A stretch of DNA of 64,000 bases from Leptospira venezuelensis. GTDB lineage: Bacteria > Spirochaetota > Leptospiria > Leptospirales > Leptospiraceae. The translations under genes were made by a program, and so were the position numbers. Each line of letters opens with the position of its first letter. Positions within the stretch are counted from its first letter, which is position 1. Below, in pieces: positions 24,354 through 32,423 of the stretch. Under the pieces are notes generated by a model. It was given only the letters and a program-made list of their open reading frames with translations. It did no database searches and was not told the origin of the DNA. Where the stretch lies: assembly GCF_002150035.1 (NCBI RefSeq), contig NZ_NETS01000010.1, positions 1,612,001-1,676,000 of the forward strand, read 5' to 3'.

Positions 24354-25181
24354 TTAGCATTGTGTGTAGGGTAGGCCGTTTATTTTATTTGGTTCTGCTG
24401 GACCGAGGGGGATAAGATAATGTCCTCCTTCGGGGAAAGGAACTTTTTTAGTTCTCAATCGGAAATGTTCTAAGACAAATTCCTCATCTAGAATATTTTC
24501 TGGAAATCCATCCGCTAGTATTTTACCTTCTTTTAATACTGCTATCCGGTCCGCGTATCTTAAAGCAAGGTTCAAGTCGTGAAGAATGCAGAGAACTCCT
24601 CTTCCTTCTTTACTCAGTTGTTTTGCTTTTTCTAATAAAGAATGTATTCTGTTCGGATCAAGAGAGGCACCCGGTTCGTCCAAAAGAACGTAACTTTCTC
24701 TTTGGGTTGGTTCTTTATCCTGAACTAAAACCCTCGCCATCTGGGTTCTTTGTTTTTCTCCACCAGATAGTTTATTATAAGTTTGGAATCTTTCTCTTTC
24801 TCCTAGATGAACCGCATGAAATGCATCTTCAGTGATTTGGTCCTCTAATGGTTTAGGTATTCTTAATTTAGAGCAGGATCTTCCCATCCGAACGATCTCA
24901 TCTGCGATAAATGGAAAATGGATCTCTGATTCTTGAGAAAGAACACTTCTTCTGAGAGCTAAGTCTTCCGAATCATACTCTAATAAAGGGATCCCATCCA
25001 ATAGCACCAATCCTTTATCTGGAGATATTTCTCCGGAAAATAATTTTAATAATGTGGATTTTCCCGCTCCATTCGGACCGAGCACGATTAAAAGTTCTCC
25101 AGGATACAAACTTAAATTGACTCCCGATAATAAGAACCTTCCGCCTCTGGATAAGGAAATATCCGATAGTACTAAACTCAT
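24354..25181 (-). CDS. hmuV: Haem ABC transporter ATP-binding protein
   Basis: The 275-residue ABC ATPase has Walker A GPNGAGKST (about residue 36), signature LSGGEKQRTQMARVL (about residue 138), Walker B YVLLDEPGASLD and the switch His in LHDLNLALRY. This FepC/HmuV-type arrangement accompanies FecCD permeases. It powers haem uptake across the inner membrane with HmuU. Its start overlaps the permease stop by 4 nt (ATGA). Confidence 0.93.
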   Translation of the reverse strand: MSLVLSDISLSRGGRFLLSGVNLSLYPGELLIVLGPNGAGKSTLLKLFSGEISPDKGLVLLDGIPLLEYDSEDLALRRSVLSQESEIHFPFIADEIVRMGRSCSKLRIPKPLEDQITEDAFHAVHLGERERFQTYNKLSGGEKQRTQMARVLVQDKEPTQRESYVLLDEPGASLDPNRIHSLLEKAKQLSKEGRGVLCILHDLNLALRYADRIAVLKEGKILADGFPENILDEEFVLEHFRLRTKKVPFPEGGHYLIPLGPAEPNKINGLPYTQC

Positions 25182-26308
25182 CTGAATTCTCCTTCTCTAC
25201 GTTTTGCTTGTAAGATTAAGAATAAGAAGAATGGACCACCAATCCCTGCGGCGATTATACCGATCGGAAGTTCAGATGGGAATGCGATGGTGCGTGCTGT
25301 TAGATCTGCTATTGCAAGAAGAAGTGCTCCTCCGAATAAAGAAGCAGGCAATAATGTTTTATGGCCTGGCCCTAAAACCATTCTTAGAATATGAGGAACG
25401 ATCAAGCCGACGAATGCTATGTTTCCACAGATAGAAATACTTACCCCTACTAAGAGACTTGCAAGAACGATGGTAAGATTTCTGATTCTTCTAACCTTGA
25501 AGCCTGTATGAAAAGCTTCTGCTTCTCCTAATGCTAATGCATCCAAACCCCTGGATAAAACAGGAAAGAAGAAGGTAACAACTAAAAGAACTGTTCCTAG
25601 TAAATAAATCTTATGCCAGCTAGCAACCGCCATACTTCCTAAACTCCAAAAGGTTAGGTTCCTAAGTTGTGTATCATCTGCTAGATAAGATAAAAATCCT
25701 AAAAAAGAAACTACAGTTGCATTTACTGCTATTCCAGCGAGCACCAGAACTAGTGAAAATCCTCCGCCTTCTCTTTTTGATACAATATGCAAAAAGAATG
25801 AAACTGAAAGTGCTCCCGCAAAAGCGCATAACTGTAATAAGAAACTTTCTTTTCCTCTTAACTCGGCCGGAAAGAACGTAAGTATTTTTTCTGAAAATAC
25901 GATCCAAGTAGAAGCGGCTAATGCCGCTCCAGGACTTACTCCAATAAATCCAGGTTCAACTAACGGATTTCGGAATAATCCTTGTATACAAACTCCTGCA
26001 GAAGCAAGGCATGCACCAACTAACATAGATAAAACAAGCCTGGGCATTCTCAGATTCCAGACCAAAATGGAATGTGGGACTTCCAACTCGGATAGGGAAT
26101 CCTGTCCAGATAGTAATACTCTTAGGATCTCTCCCGTTGAAAGCTGGATGGATCCAAATTTGAGAGAAAGGATCCCTATTCCGAAAAGTCCAACAACTAA
26201 CAACGCATATACGAGTGTCGCGGGGACTTTACGTCCTGTTCTTTTCTTCTTTTCTTCCCCTTTAATTTTCATTTCAGGAGAAGAAATTTCTGGAGAGGAT
26301 ACGATCAT
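25178..26308 (-). CDS. hmuU: Haem ABC transporter permease (FecCD family)
   Basis: The 376-residue protein has about ten TM segments and the FecCD landmarks RMPRLVLSMLVGACLASAGVCIQGLFRNPLVEPGFIGVSPGAALAAS (excerpted; residues about 90-135) and FVGLIVPHILRMVLGPGHK near residue 300. The N-terminal ~30 residues are cytoplasmic and Lys-rich. It overlaps hmuV and hmuT by 4 nt each. Together with HmuV it forms the inner-membrane haem importer fed by HmuT. Confidence 0.93.
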   Translation of the reverse strand: MIVSSPEISSPEMKIKGEEKKKRTGRKVPATLVYALLVVGLFGIGILSLKFGSIQLSTGEILRVLLSGQDSLSELEVPHSILVWNLRMPRLVLSMLVGACLASAGVCIQGLFRNPLVEPGFIGVSPGAALAASTWIVFSEKILTFFPAELRGKESFLLQLCAFAGALSVSFFLHIVSKREGGGFSLVLVLAGIAVNATVVSFLGFLSYLADDTQLRNLTFWSLGSMAVASWHKIYLLGTVLLVVTFFFPVLSRGLDALALGEAEAFHTGFKVRRIRNLTIVLASLLVGVSISICGNIAFVGLIVPHILRMVLGPGHKTLLPASLFGGALLLAIADLTARTIAFPSELPIGIIAAGIGGPFFLFLILQAKRREGEFR

Positions 26309-27162
26309 TTCTTATCCGATATTTTTGGATGAAAGGATTCGAATAATTCTTCGATACCTTGACCAAGTCTTGGGCCGAAACCTAGAAGAATTAAATCGTC
26401 TATTGCAACCACTCTGGATTTTTTTCCCGCAGGAGTATCTTTCACTCCCGGAAGATTGAATACTCCGTCTTTTCCACCAAGACTTTCTAGGCCTCTGCTT
26501 GGAATTAAGATTATATCTGGCTGCGCAGCAATGACAGCTTCTGGAGTGATCGGTTTAAAACCTTTGAATCCATTTACTGCATTAATCCCTCCGCTGAGTC
26601 GGATCATTTCATCCGCGGGGGTTTCTGTTCCGGAAACTTGAGCGAGGCTTGTTCCTCTATGATATAAGAATAGGACCTTCGGTTTTGATTTTAATTTAGA
26701 AACCTTCTCCGCAATTTTGAATTTTTTTTTGCGGATATCCTGTACGATCTTTTGGGCTTCTTTTTCGGCTCCTATCTCTTTTCCGATCGCAAGAATATTA
26801 TTTAACGCAGGCTCAACTCCTGGTTGTCCAGGATAGATAATCACTTTTAAACCTGCAGATTTAAGTTGTTCAATTACTTCAGGAGGACCTGCATATTCTA
26901 ATCCCAAGATCAAATTAGGTTTTAAGGATAGAATACCTTCTGCGGAAAGCATTCTCTGATAACCCACTTTAGGAAGTGCTACCGCTTCCGGAGGATAAAG
27001 AGAAGAAGTATCGTTTCCTACAACTAGTTTACCTTTTCCTAATGCGAAAACGATCTCAGAAACAGTTCCGTTTAATGTTACGATCCTAAGTTCTTTATTT
27101 TCAGCAAAAGCTGAACTTATTGGAAGGCAAAGGAACAAGGCCCATACTAGGATTTTTTTCAT
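26305..27162 (-). CDS. hmuT: Periplasmic haem-binding protein
   Basis: The start is ATG 27162 (ggaga 7 nt upstream). The product has a clear signal peptide (MKKILVWALFLCLPISSAFA) and 285 residues in all. It has the class III helical-backbone binding-protein fold: RIVTLNGTVSEIVFALGKGKLVVGND near residue 28, NLILGLEYAGPPEVIEQLKSAG, and a long central helix of Lys-rich sequence. The N-lobe VSEIVFALG and the GYQRMLSAEGILSLKP segment match HmuT. Its start codon overlaps the VOC gene stop (ATGA). Confidence 0.92.
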   Translation of the reverse strand: MKKILVWALFLCLPISSAFAENKELRIVTLNGTVSEIVFALGKGKLVVGNDTSSLYPPEAVALPKVGYQRMLSAEGILSLKPNLILGLEYAGPPEVIEQLKSAGLKVIIYPGQPGVEPALNNILAIGKEIGAEKEAQKIVQDIRKKKFKIAEKVSKLKSKPKVLFLYHRGTSLAQVSGTETPADEMIRLSGGINAVNGFKGFKPITPEAVIAAQPDIILIPSRGLESLGGKDGVFNLPGVKDTPAGKKSRVVAIDDLILLGFGPRLGQGIEELFESFHPKISDKK

Positions 27163-27509
27163 ATCGGTTCTCCGAATTTTAAAAGATTTTTGTCGGGATC
27201 CAAAACGTAAAATTCTCTCATCCCCCATGGTTTGTCTTCCAGGGTCCCTTTGGGATGAATCGCGGATTTATATTTTGCGAAATAAGACTCTATATTTTGA
27301 ACACGAATATAACAGCTTGATACTTCCGGAATTTTGGGATCGTCGCAACCCCATAAATGAAGTTCTTGTCCGTCCAAGAAGAATATTAGTAGATTAGAAT
27401 ATTCTGCCCTCAGCTCGAAACCTAAAACTTCCGTGTAGAATTTTTGGGATATAGAAAGATCTAAAACCGGAAGTTGGGGAACGATCGAGAGTAGTTTTGG
27501 ATCTTTCAT
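27159..27509 (-). CDS. VOC-superfamily (glyoxalase/bleomycin-resistance-like) protein in the haem operon
   Basis: The 116-residue single VOC unit reads VPQLPVLDLSISQKFYTEVLGFEL, then LLIFFLDGQELHLWG, SCYIRVQNIESYFAKYKSAI and WGMREFYVLDPDKNLLKFGEPI. The last segment contains the Glu and aromatic residues typical of the metal site. It is encoded between the TonB receptor and hmuT with a 6-nt gap and an ATGA overlap, so it belongs to the haem transcript. Known VOC proteins are lyases, dioxygenases or sequestration proteins. A haem-related role is only inferred from position. Confidence 0.78.
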   Translation of the reverse strand: MKDPKLLSIVPQLPVLDLSISQKFYTEVLGFELRAEYSNLLIFFLDGQELHLWGCDDPKIPEVSSCYIRVQNIESYFAKYKSAIHPKGTLEDKPWGMREFYVLDPDKNLLKFGEPI

Positions 27510-27515
27510 TTTTCT

Positions 27516-30014
27516 TTACCTAAGTGTCGATGGAACTGCAGTCGGCGAAGTTGAAGGCATCGGCGCCGCTGAATAATCTGCAGGACCGGACGTAGCATTG
27601 AATCTTCCGTCTATTCCTACGTAATAGAACCTAGGTTTCTGGGGATTATAGGTCAGATCGAAGGTGTCTAAAACGTTATCCACACCGGCGAATATTTCGA
27701 AGGCACCCAGAACTTTTTGGGAAATCCGGATGTTCAAATTTGTATGAGGATTCACCATCCGGATTCCGTAGGTCGCTGAAGTAGTGCAGTAAGACATGTT
27801 TCTTTCTGTACAATACTCTTGGATCCCACCTGGAATATTCCCAAATAATGCGTTGATCGTATTTGTTGCCTGGGTAGTAAGCTGGGCACTAAGTGCAGAA
27901 AATTCAGTAGGCAACTGAGGATCGCACCAAAGCGGGTTTTTCTGACAGTAATACGGTTGTTTTCCAAAGATTACCGCAAATAAAGAGAAGCTGAAGCCAC
28001 TAGGTTGATGATCTATACGAATATTTGCATTCCATCTATGATAACCTCTTCCTTCTAAAGGAAGGTTAGTCAATTCGTCTCTTGTATCTGTGTATGTATA
28101 ACCGCCGCCCAAGGAGACATTTTGATGAACTCTAAGAGTTACTGAAGATTCGAAACCTTTCGTAAGTGCCTTTTGGTAATTGGATGTATTAAAGATTTGT
28201 AATCCGGATGCGTCTCTTGTCGGGTTGGTCCTAAAACCAATCAAGTTGTCTATATTATTATAGAAGAAGTTGAAGCTGAACCAGAATAACTTATTCGGCT
28301 CCCATTCTCCCCCTAAATTATAACTACGAGAAAGTTCAGGTTTAAGATCTGGATTTCCCGCAACCCTATATCCTACGCCGGGATTTATAAAATTATAATA
28401 TAAATCTTGAAAACTAGGAGCTCTATACCCTAAACCGTTGGCGGCTCTAATTCTAAATTTGTCGGTTACATCATAACGAACAGCTAATTTAGGAAGAACT
28501 TGTCCTCCATAAATTGAGTCATGATCAGAACGGATACCAGGAACAATTTGGATCCGTGGAGCATTGGAAACTCTCCATTCATCCTGTACGTAGAACGCAT
28601 TTCTTTGTCTTTGGGCGTATCCGTTTTGGGTTTGGTAACTATCGGTTCCGAGGATATCGCTCGCACAAATATTCGGAAAATTTCTCTTACAGTCTGGTGC
28701 AATTCTCGCAGAAGAAAATTGATCAATTAATGTTTCCGCACCGTAGGAGATCACATGTCCTTCTGAGATCCTATGATCTAAGCGGGTCCTAACCTCGGTA
28801 ACTGCGTTGTCCAACTTTTCTCTTTTATCTTGAGCGTCGGATTTTCTTTGGTCGTATGTATAAGTGTCGAAGAATCGAGCGTAATTAGTGTTTACGTTTA
28901 AATTTAATGTTTTAGTGATTTCCCAATCTGCATTGAGAGCTCCCATGAAGTCATGGGTTTTATTACTTCTATCATAAACTGCTCTTGGAGGAACTGCGTC
29001 TACAGCGTTTTGGTTTAAGTATCTATAATAGAACTGGAATCCTAATTTAAAAGTTTCCGAAATGTCAAAGGTGGTTTTGTTAGAAACGTTTATATCTTCG
29101 AATGCGCTACCGGAAGTGGATTCTAAAGGACCTTCATAAGGAAGTTTTTTGCGATAAATAAAAAGTTTTGTCGAGAGAGGAGTGTCAGTGGGGAAGGGGG
29201 AATAACTTGGGGAAAGACTCTCTATTCTTCCGTTTTTAGGTCCCAAGGTAGCGTCTGGGGTTAGGTCATAACCATCTCCTCTATGCCAGCCTGCGGTAAA
29301 GTTAGTAGAAACAATTCCTCTGCGAACTCCAACCGAAGCATAATTACGGAATTCTGTTCCAGTGCCATAATAGAGAGGATTTCCTCCTCCCATAAACGTT
29401 CTGAAGTTCGCGGAGTAAGGATCTTTTTGTTCTTTGGTGATGATATTGATCACACCGGCGATGGCATCCGAACCGTAAAGCGCGGATGATGCACCTTTTA
29501 CGATCTCAATTCTTTCTATATCTTCAGCTTTGAATCTAGTTAGGTCGATAGAGCCGCTGAATCTTCCAGTAGTTCTTTGTCCGTCGACTAGGATCAAAAC
29601 ATTTTGGCCTGCAAGACCTTGTAAGCGAACTGTGGATCCTCTTTCTCCGGCTTGAGCGGGACGTACTTCTATACCCGGAACGTTACCTAAAGTTTGGGAG
29701 ATATCTCTCGCTCCCATAGCATCTATATCTTTTCTTGTGATTACTTCAGTTGTGATTGTAGAGTCTTTTAAAAAACCTTTTCTACGAGTACCAGTAACAG
29801 TGATAATAGAACCTCTATCATTATTTCCATTACTAATATCTTTTCCGGCTTCAGGATTTACCTTTGGCTTATCAGAATCTTCTTTTTTTTCTTCAGTCTT
29901 TTTTTCAGGAAGAACTTCTCCTTGCGAGAAGATAGGAACTCCTAAAAAACAAAGACCTGAGAATAAAATCAGATAAAGAGTTCTAAGAATGGAAGAAGGT
30001 CTTATCTTCCGCAT
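27516..30014 (-). CDS. hmuR: TonB-dependent outer-membrane receptor, haem-type
   Basis: ATG 30014 overlaps the upstream stop by one base (TAATG), indicating translational coupling; a more upstream ATG lacks a ribosome-binding site. The 832 residues have a signal peptide (LYLILFSGLCFLGVPIFSQG) and a Lys/Glu-rich linker. The TonB-box-like SIITVTGTR is at about residue 68, followed by a plug domain (DIDAMGARDISQTLGNVPGIEV, ILVDGQRTTG, GSDAIAGVINIIT) and a beta-barrel. The barrel contains YRAPSFQDLYY followed by NPDLKPE, resembling the FRAP/NPDL motif of haem receptors. A ~27-residue Ser/Pro/Ala-rich tail follows the usual terminal Phe strand. It imports haem using TonB energy. Confidence 0.92.
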   Translation of the reverse strand: MRKIRPSSILRTLYLILFSGLCFLGVPIFSQGEVLPEKKTEEKKEDSDKPKVNPEAGKDISNGNNDRGSIITVTGTRRKGFLKDSTITTEVITRKDIDAMGARDISQTLGNVPGIEVRPAQAGERGSTVRLQGLAGQNVLILVDGQRTTGRFSGSIDLTRFKAEDIERIEIVKGASSALYGSDAIAGVINIITKEQKDPYSANFRTFMGGGNPLYYGTGTEFRNYASVGVRRGIVSTNFTAGWHRGDGYDLTPDATLGPKNGRIESLSPSYSPFPTDTPLSTKLFIYRKKLPYEGPLESTSGSAFEDINVSNKTTFDISETFKLGFQFYYRYLNQNAVDAVPPRAVYDRSNKTHDFMGALNADWEITKTLNLNVNTNYARFFDTYTYDQRKSDAQDKREKLDNAVTEVRTRLDHRISEGHVISYGAETLIDQFSSARIAPDCKRNFPNICASDILGTDSYQTQNGYAQRQRNAFYVQDEWRVSNAPRIQIVPGIRSDHDSIYGGQVLPKLAVRYDVTDKFRIRAANGLGYRAPSFQDLYYNFINPGVGYRVAGNPDLKPELSRSYNLGGEWEPNKLFWFSFNFFYNNIDNLIGFRTNPTRDASGLQIFNTSNYQKALTKGFESSVTLRVHQNVSLGGGYTYTDTRDELTNLPLEGRGYHRWNANIRIDHQPSGFSFSLFAVIFGKQPYYCQKNPLWCDPQLPTEFSALSAQLTTQATNTINALFGNIPGGIQEYCTERNMSYCTTSATYGIRMVNPHTNLNIRISQKVLGAFEIFAGVDNVLDTFDLTYNPQKPRFYYVGIDGRFNATSGPADYSAAPMPSTSPTAVPSTLR

Positions 30015-30661
30015 TAAGGAAGCACCTTCCATTTAAATGTAGGAAATCCGCTAGTTCCTGCTCCATCGTAATAATCTGTGACCTCTAATCCAAAATAAGA
30101 TGTCCCATTAGAACCTCTGATTAAATACCCTCTATTCTTTGATGTGAGTTCATGAGTAGTTCCATTGTAATTATACCATTCCCAGAGAGCAGGGTTTGCA
30201 TCTTCAGATGCAGTTCCGAATCCTCCTCCTCCGACTTGCGACATGTGTTCATCGATTTCGATCGGAGTGCAAAACGAATTATTCGTAACATTACTTATAT
30301 CAGTGCCATCATTGAAACATGCGCCTGCACTTCCAGAACCGCTCGTCCCGCTATTCGTACCTATTACGAATCTTTTAAATTTTAAGTCCCAAGCTCCTGA
30401 TTGAGTAGTTTCTACTCCGCCAGCTTTCAGGTTTATGTAAACCCAACAGCCGCTTGCTGTTGCATTAACCATAGTAGTGTTGATTCCTGCGGATGGGGAA
30501 TTGGGTGTTGTAGTAGTTTCGCCAGACACCTTGATACATCCGCCGCCGCCTTCTTCCAATGCGGCTAAAATCGCAAGACCATCGTCTCCACCGGTGCTTG
30601 GCCCACAAAAAGCAGTTAAAGTCGCTATGAGAATAATGAAAATTGAATATAATGTTTTCAT
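30014..30661 (-). CDS. hmuY: HmuY-like haem-binding lipoprotein
   Basis: The start is ATG 30661 (ggggg 7-11 nt upstream). The lipoprotein signal ends at TLTAFCGPS (Cys about residue 20). The 215-residue protein has the HmuY core: WVYINLKAGGVETTQSGAWDLKFKRFVIGTNSGTSG and the late strand YLIRGSNGTSYFGLEVTDYYD. The rest is Gly/Ser/Thr-rich. In Bacteroidetes HmuY is a surface haemophore that passes haem to HmuR. Here it is encoded immediately before the receptor, with coupled translation, supporting the same job. Axial residues cannot be fixed by eye. Confidence 0.82.
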   Translation of the reverse strand: MKTLYSIFIILIATLTAFCGPSTGGDDGLAILAALEEGGGGCIKVSGETTTTPNSPSAGINTTMVNATASGCWVYINLKAGGVETTQSGAWDLKFKRFVIGTNSGTSGSGSAGACFNDGTDISNVTNNSFCTPIEIDEHMSQVGGGGFGTASEDANPALWEWYNYNGTTHELTSKNRGYLIRGSNGTSYFGLEVTDYYDGAGTSGFPTFKWKVLP

Positions 30662-30698
30662 TATAAAATCCCCCTGTTTCAAAATTAATAAAGACAAT

Positions 30699-30720
30699 AG
30701 GCGGCCGAACCCGACCGCCT
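30699..30720 (-). terminator. Intra-operon GC-rich hairpin
   Basis: aggcggccg and cgaccgcct pair (one mismatch, 4-nt loop) directly after the first gene of the haem operon. There is no long T run, so it may be a partial terminator or an mRNA stabiliser that raises the level of the first lipoprotein relative to the rest. Confidence 0.55.
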
Positions 30721-30727
30721 AAAATTT

Positions 30728-31480
30728 CTAAAGCGCAGTAGTGCTATAAGTTACTACCTTAGTAGCGGTTACCCCGGAAGCAGAGCTGCCGGTTTTGTAA
30801 TATGTGCTAGTGCTGCCAGCAGAACCGATACCGGCTCCGTTTGGCCAATCCGCTTTATTGACGATCGCGTTTGACTCAGTTAGGGTACATCTCTTCCTAC
30901 AATTAGCGCCTTTGTAACCGCTTCCCCAGATAGTAACCTTGGGAGTGGTGTCTGCGCTGATATCTAGACAAACATCGCTTGCAGTAGAAGTGAAGGAGTG
31001 GAAAAGACTTTTTCCAGTTCCTCCGAGTGCTGCTGTTGCAGTTCCATCATCCGTACCATAAGCTGTGGTCGCAGAATAGCCCGCGTAAACCATTGGCCCA
31101 CCTTGGTAGATGTTCATTACGAGCCTTCCGTCACCTGCGGCTGTGGTAGGTGTGGAAGTAGTTCCTGCCAAAGAATCCGTGTACCCAGTTGCGAGGTAGA
31201 TTGTGCCGTGTCCGCTTAATGCTTGGAGCAGCACTCCTTCTAACCTGATATGTCGTGCTGCACCTGCAGTTGGAATGGAGATCAACTGGAATGTGTTGAT
31301 CCCTGCGGTGATCGAAGTCTCTGCGATCTCATCATCTGCCACTGCAGCATCTACGCAGGCGCTGTTTAAAGCTCCTAGTACAAGTGCAGCGTTCGACTCT
31401 TTTGAGCCCTGGTCGCAATTCATTAAGAAGGATATTCCTAGAATCATCGTCAATAGCGTCTTGGTTGTGTTCCGTTTCAT
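30728..31480 (-). CDS. Unrecognised lipoprotein at the head of the haem operon
   Basis: The 250-residue protein has a lipobox signal ending LGISFLMNCDQG (Cys about residue 22) and a strong ribosome-binding site (aggagagaac). The mature part is Gly/Ala/Thr/Ser-rich and beta-prone (FQLISIPTAGAARHIRLEGVLLQ, YLATGYTDSLAG, GRLVMNIYQGGPMVYAGY). Five further Cys are present (ACVDA, DVCLDI, ANCRKRC, and the lipobox neighbourhood). It is first behind the Fur-like promoter and separated by a hairpin from hmuY. I do not recognise a family. Position and composition suggest a surface protein that captures haem or a haem carrier. Confidence 0.7.
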   Translation of the reverse strand: MKRNTTKTLLTMILGISFLMNCDQGSKESNAALVLGALNSACVDAAVADDEIAETSITAGINTFQLISIPTAGAARHIRLEGVLLQALSGHGTIYLATGYTDSLAGTTSTPTTAAGDGRLVMNIYQGGPMVYAGYSATTAYGTDDGTATAALGGTGKSLFHSFTSTASDVCLDISADTTPKVTIWGSGYKGANCRKRCTLTESNAIVNKADWPNGAGIGSAGSTSTYYKTGSSASGVTATKVVTYSTTAL

Positions 31481-31492
31481 GTTCTCTCCTGT

Positions 31493-31508
31493 TGAGACTC
31501 AGTTCTCA
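31493..31508. promoter_or_regulatory. Fur-box-like palindrome, copy 1 (degenerate)
   Basis: TGAGACTCAGTTCTCA has TGAGA/TTCTCA half-sites like the two upstream copies, with a 4-nt rather than 3-nt centre. It lies 13-28 nt before the first start codon, in the leader of the haem transcript. Confidence 0.35.
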
Positions 31509-31546
31509 TTAGTAGGAGTCATGGTTTGTATGTTTAGGTTTTGAAA

Positions 31547-31561
31547 TGAGTCTAAAACTCA
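31547..31561. promoter_or_regulatory. Fur-box-like palindrome, copy 2
   Basis: TGAGTCTAAAACTCA is a 15-bp 7-1-7-type palindrome (TGAGT/ACTCA arms) directly downstream of the proposed -10 region, where binding would block RNA polymerase. Confidence 0.5.
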
Positions 31562-31588
31562 AAATTAAAATCTCTTGGAATCTGTCAA
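31562..31588 (-). promoter_or_regulatory. Candidate promoter of the haem operon
   Basis: On the minus strand TTGACA (31588-31583) is followed after 15 nt by TAATTT (31567-31562). The -35 box is consensus, but the -10 is weak and the spacing short. The hexamers lie between Fur-like copies 2 and 3, which supports a repressible promoter here. Confidence 0.45.
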
Positions 31589-31595
31589 TCAAGAA

Positions 31596-31610
31596 TGAGA
31601 ACAATTCTCA
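31596..31610. promoter_or_regulatory. Fur-box-like palindrome, copy 3 (best)
   Basis: TGAGAACAATTCTCA has perfect TGAGAA/TTCTCA arms and fits the 7-1-7 Fur pattern (TGATAATnATTATCA) at most positions. It sits 7 nt upstream of the -35 TTGACA. Confidence 0.6.
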
Positions 31611-31800
31611 GAAGCGATAAGGAAAAGTCCACTAAAGAATTACGGAAAAGCCGGGTATTTTGGCAGTCCTGAAAATTGATATTTGTCTGCTAAATTGACT
31701 TAGGATCGGAAGAGTTATGGATTTAGAGAGGTTCCATCTTATCACAGAAACTATATTTGGTTTTTCTAATCTTTAAAGAAGAAGGTTTTGGGAAAAGTAA

Positions 31801-31829
31801 TTGATAGGTCGCTCTCCTTAGGTTAAAAC
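31801..31829 (+). promoter_or_regulatory. Candidate sigma-70 promoter of the Host_attach-family gene
   Basis: TTGATA (31801-31806), a 17-nt spacer and TAAAAC (31824-31829) lie 60 nt before the gene start. The rest of the 31611-31888 gap shows no gene. Confidence 0.5.
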
Positions 31830-31888
31830 TACTCTCGCCGAAATCCGAACCTTTTGGTGACGGTGAGTTTCATGTAGGAGGGTAAAGT

Positions 31889-32317
31889 ATGAAGAAAAAA
31901 TGGGTGGTGGTTGCAAACCGAAGCGAGGCAAAAATTTTCGAATACCAAGGACCGACTAACGGTTTGAAGCTGGTGCAAATGATGGAAAATCCCGAAGGCC
32001 GACTCAGAAATTCTGATTTAGTCACTGGAGCAGGCCAGGCTTCCAGATCAGATTTTGATTTTTTTCACGAACCGAAAAAGAGAGTGGCAGCGGCGTTTGC
32101 AGGCAAACTTAGCGATTTTATGAACCTGGAAAGGAAGAAAGATTCTTTCTCAAATTTTATTTTGGTTTCAGAACCTGGCTTTATGGGGATGATCCTAAGC
32201 AAACTTGACGAGAAATCTCGGGAAAGGATCTATCATAAGATGCCTAAAGATATCGTACATGAAAGAGAGTCCAATTTGATGAACCATCTTAAGAGTGTAC
32301 TTGTAAGCGAAGCTTAG
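31889..32317 (+). CDS. Host_attach-family (baeRF-like) protein
   Basis: The 142-residue protein follows a strong ribosome-binding site (aggagggtaaagt). It starts KKWVVVANRSEAKIFEY, then LVQMMENPEGRLRNSDLVTGAGQA, VAAAFAGKLSDFMNLERKKDSFSNFILVSEPGFMGMILSKL and DIVHERESNLMNHL. This is the pattern of the family named host-attachment proteins, now viewed as divergent eRF1-like (baeRF) proteins. It lacks a signal peptide, so it is cytoplasmic. A role with ribosomes or tRNA is proposed for the superfamily but not shown here. It is monocistronic with its own terminator. Confidence 0.78.
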   Translation: MKKKWVVVANRSEAKIFEYQGPTNGLKLVQMMENPEGRLRNSDLVTGAGQASRSDFDFFHEPKKRVAAAFAGKLSDFMNLERKKDSFSNFILVSEPGFMGMILSKLDEKSRERIYHKMPKDIVHERESNLMNHLKSVLVSEA

Positions 32318-32343
32318 GATCCATTCGACTCGATGTTATTAAG

Positions 32344-32366
32344 GCCGCCTTCATGGCGGCTTTTTT
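32344..32366 (+). terminator. Rho-independent terminator after the Host_attach-family gene
   Basis: gccgcc/ggcggc stem (32344-32349 with 32355-32360), 5-nt loop, followed by six T. Confidence 0.92.
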
Positions 32367-32423
32367 ATTGACGCTTCCGAATCCTAAAGGATTCTACCTC
32401 AGTAAAAAATTGGAGAGAGTTCA

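Noticed and set aside
31889..32317. 'Host attachment' gene as a phage- or host-interaction factor
   Set aside because: The family name is historical. The protein has no signal peptide and looks like a cytoplasmic baeRF-type protein.
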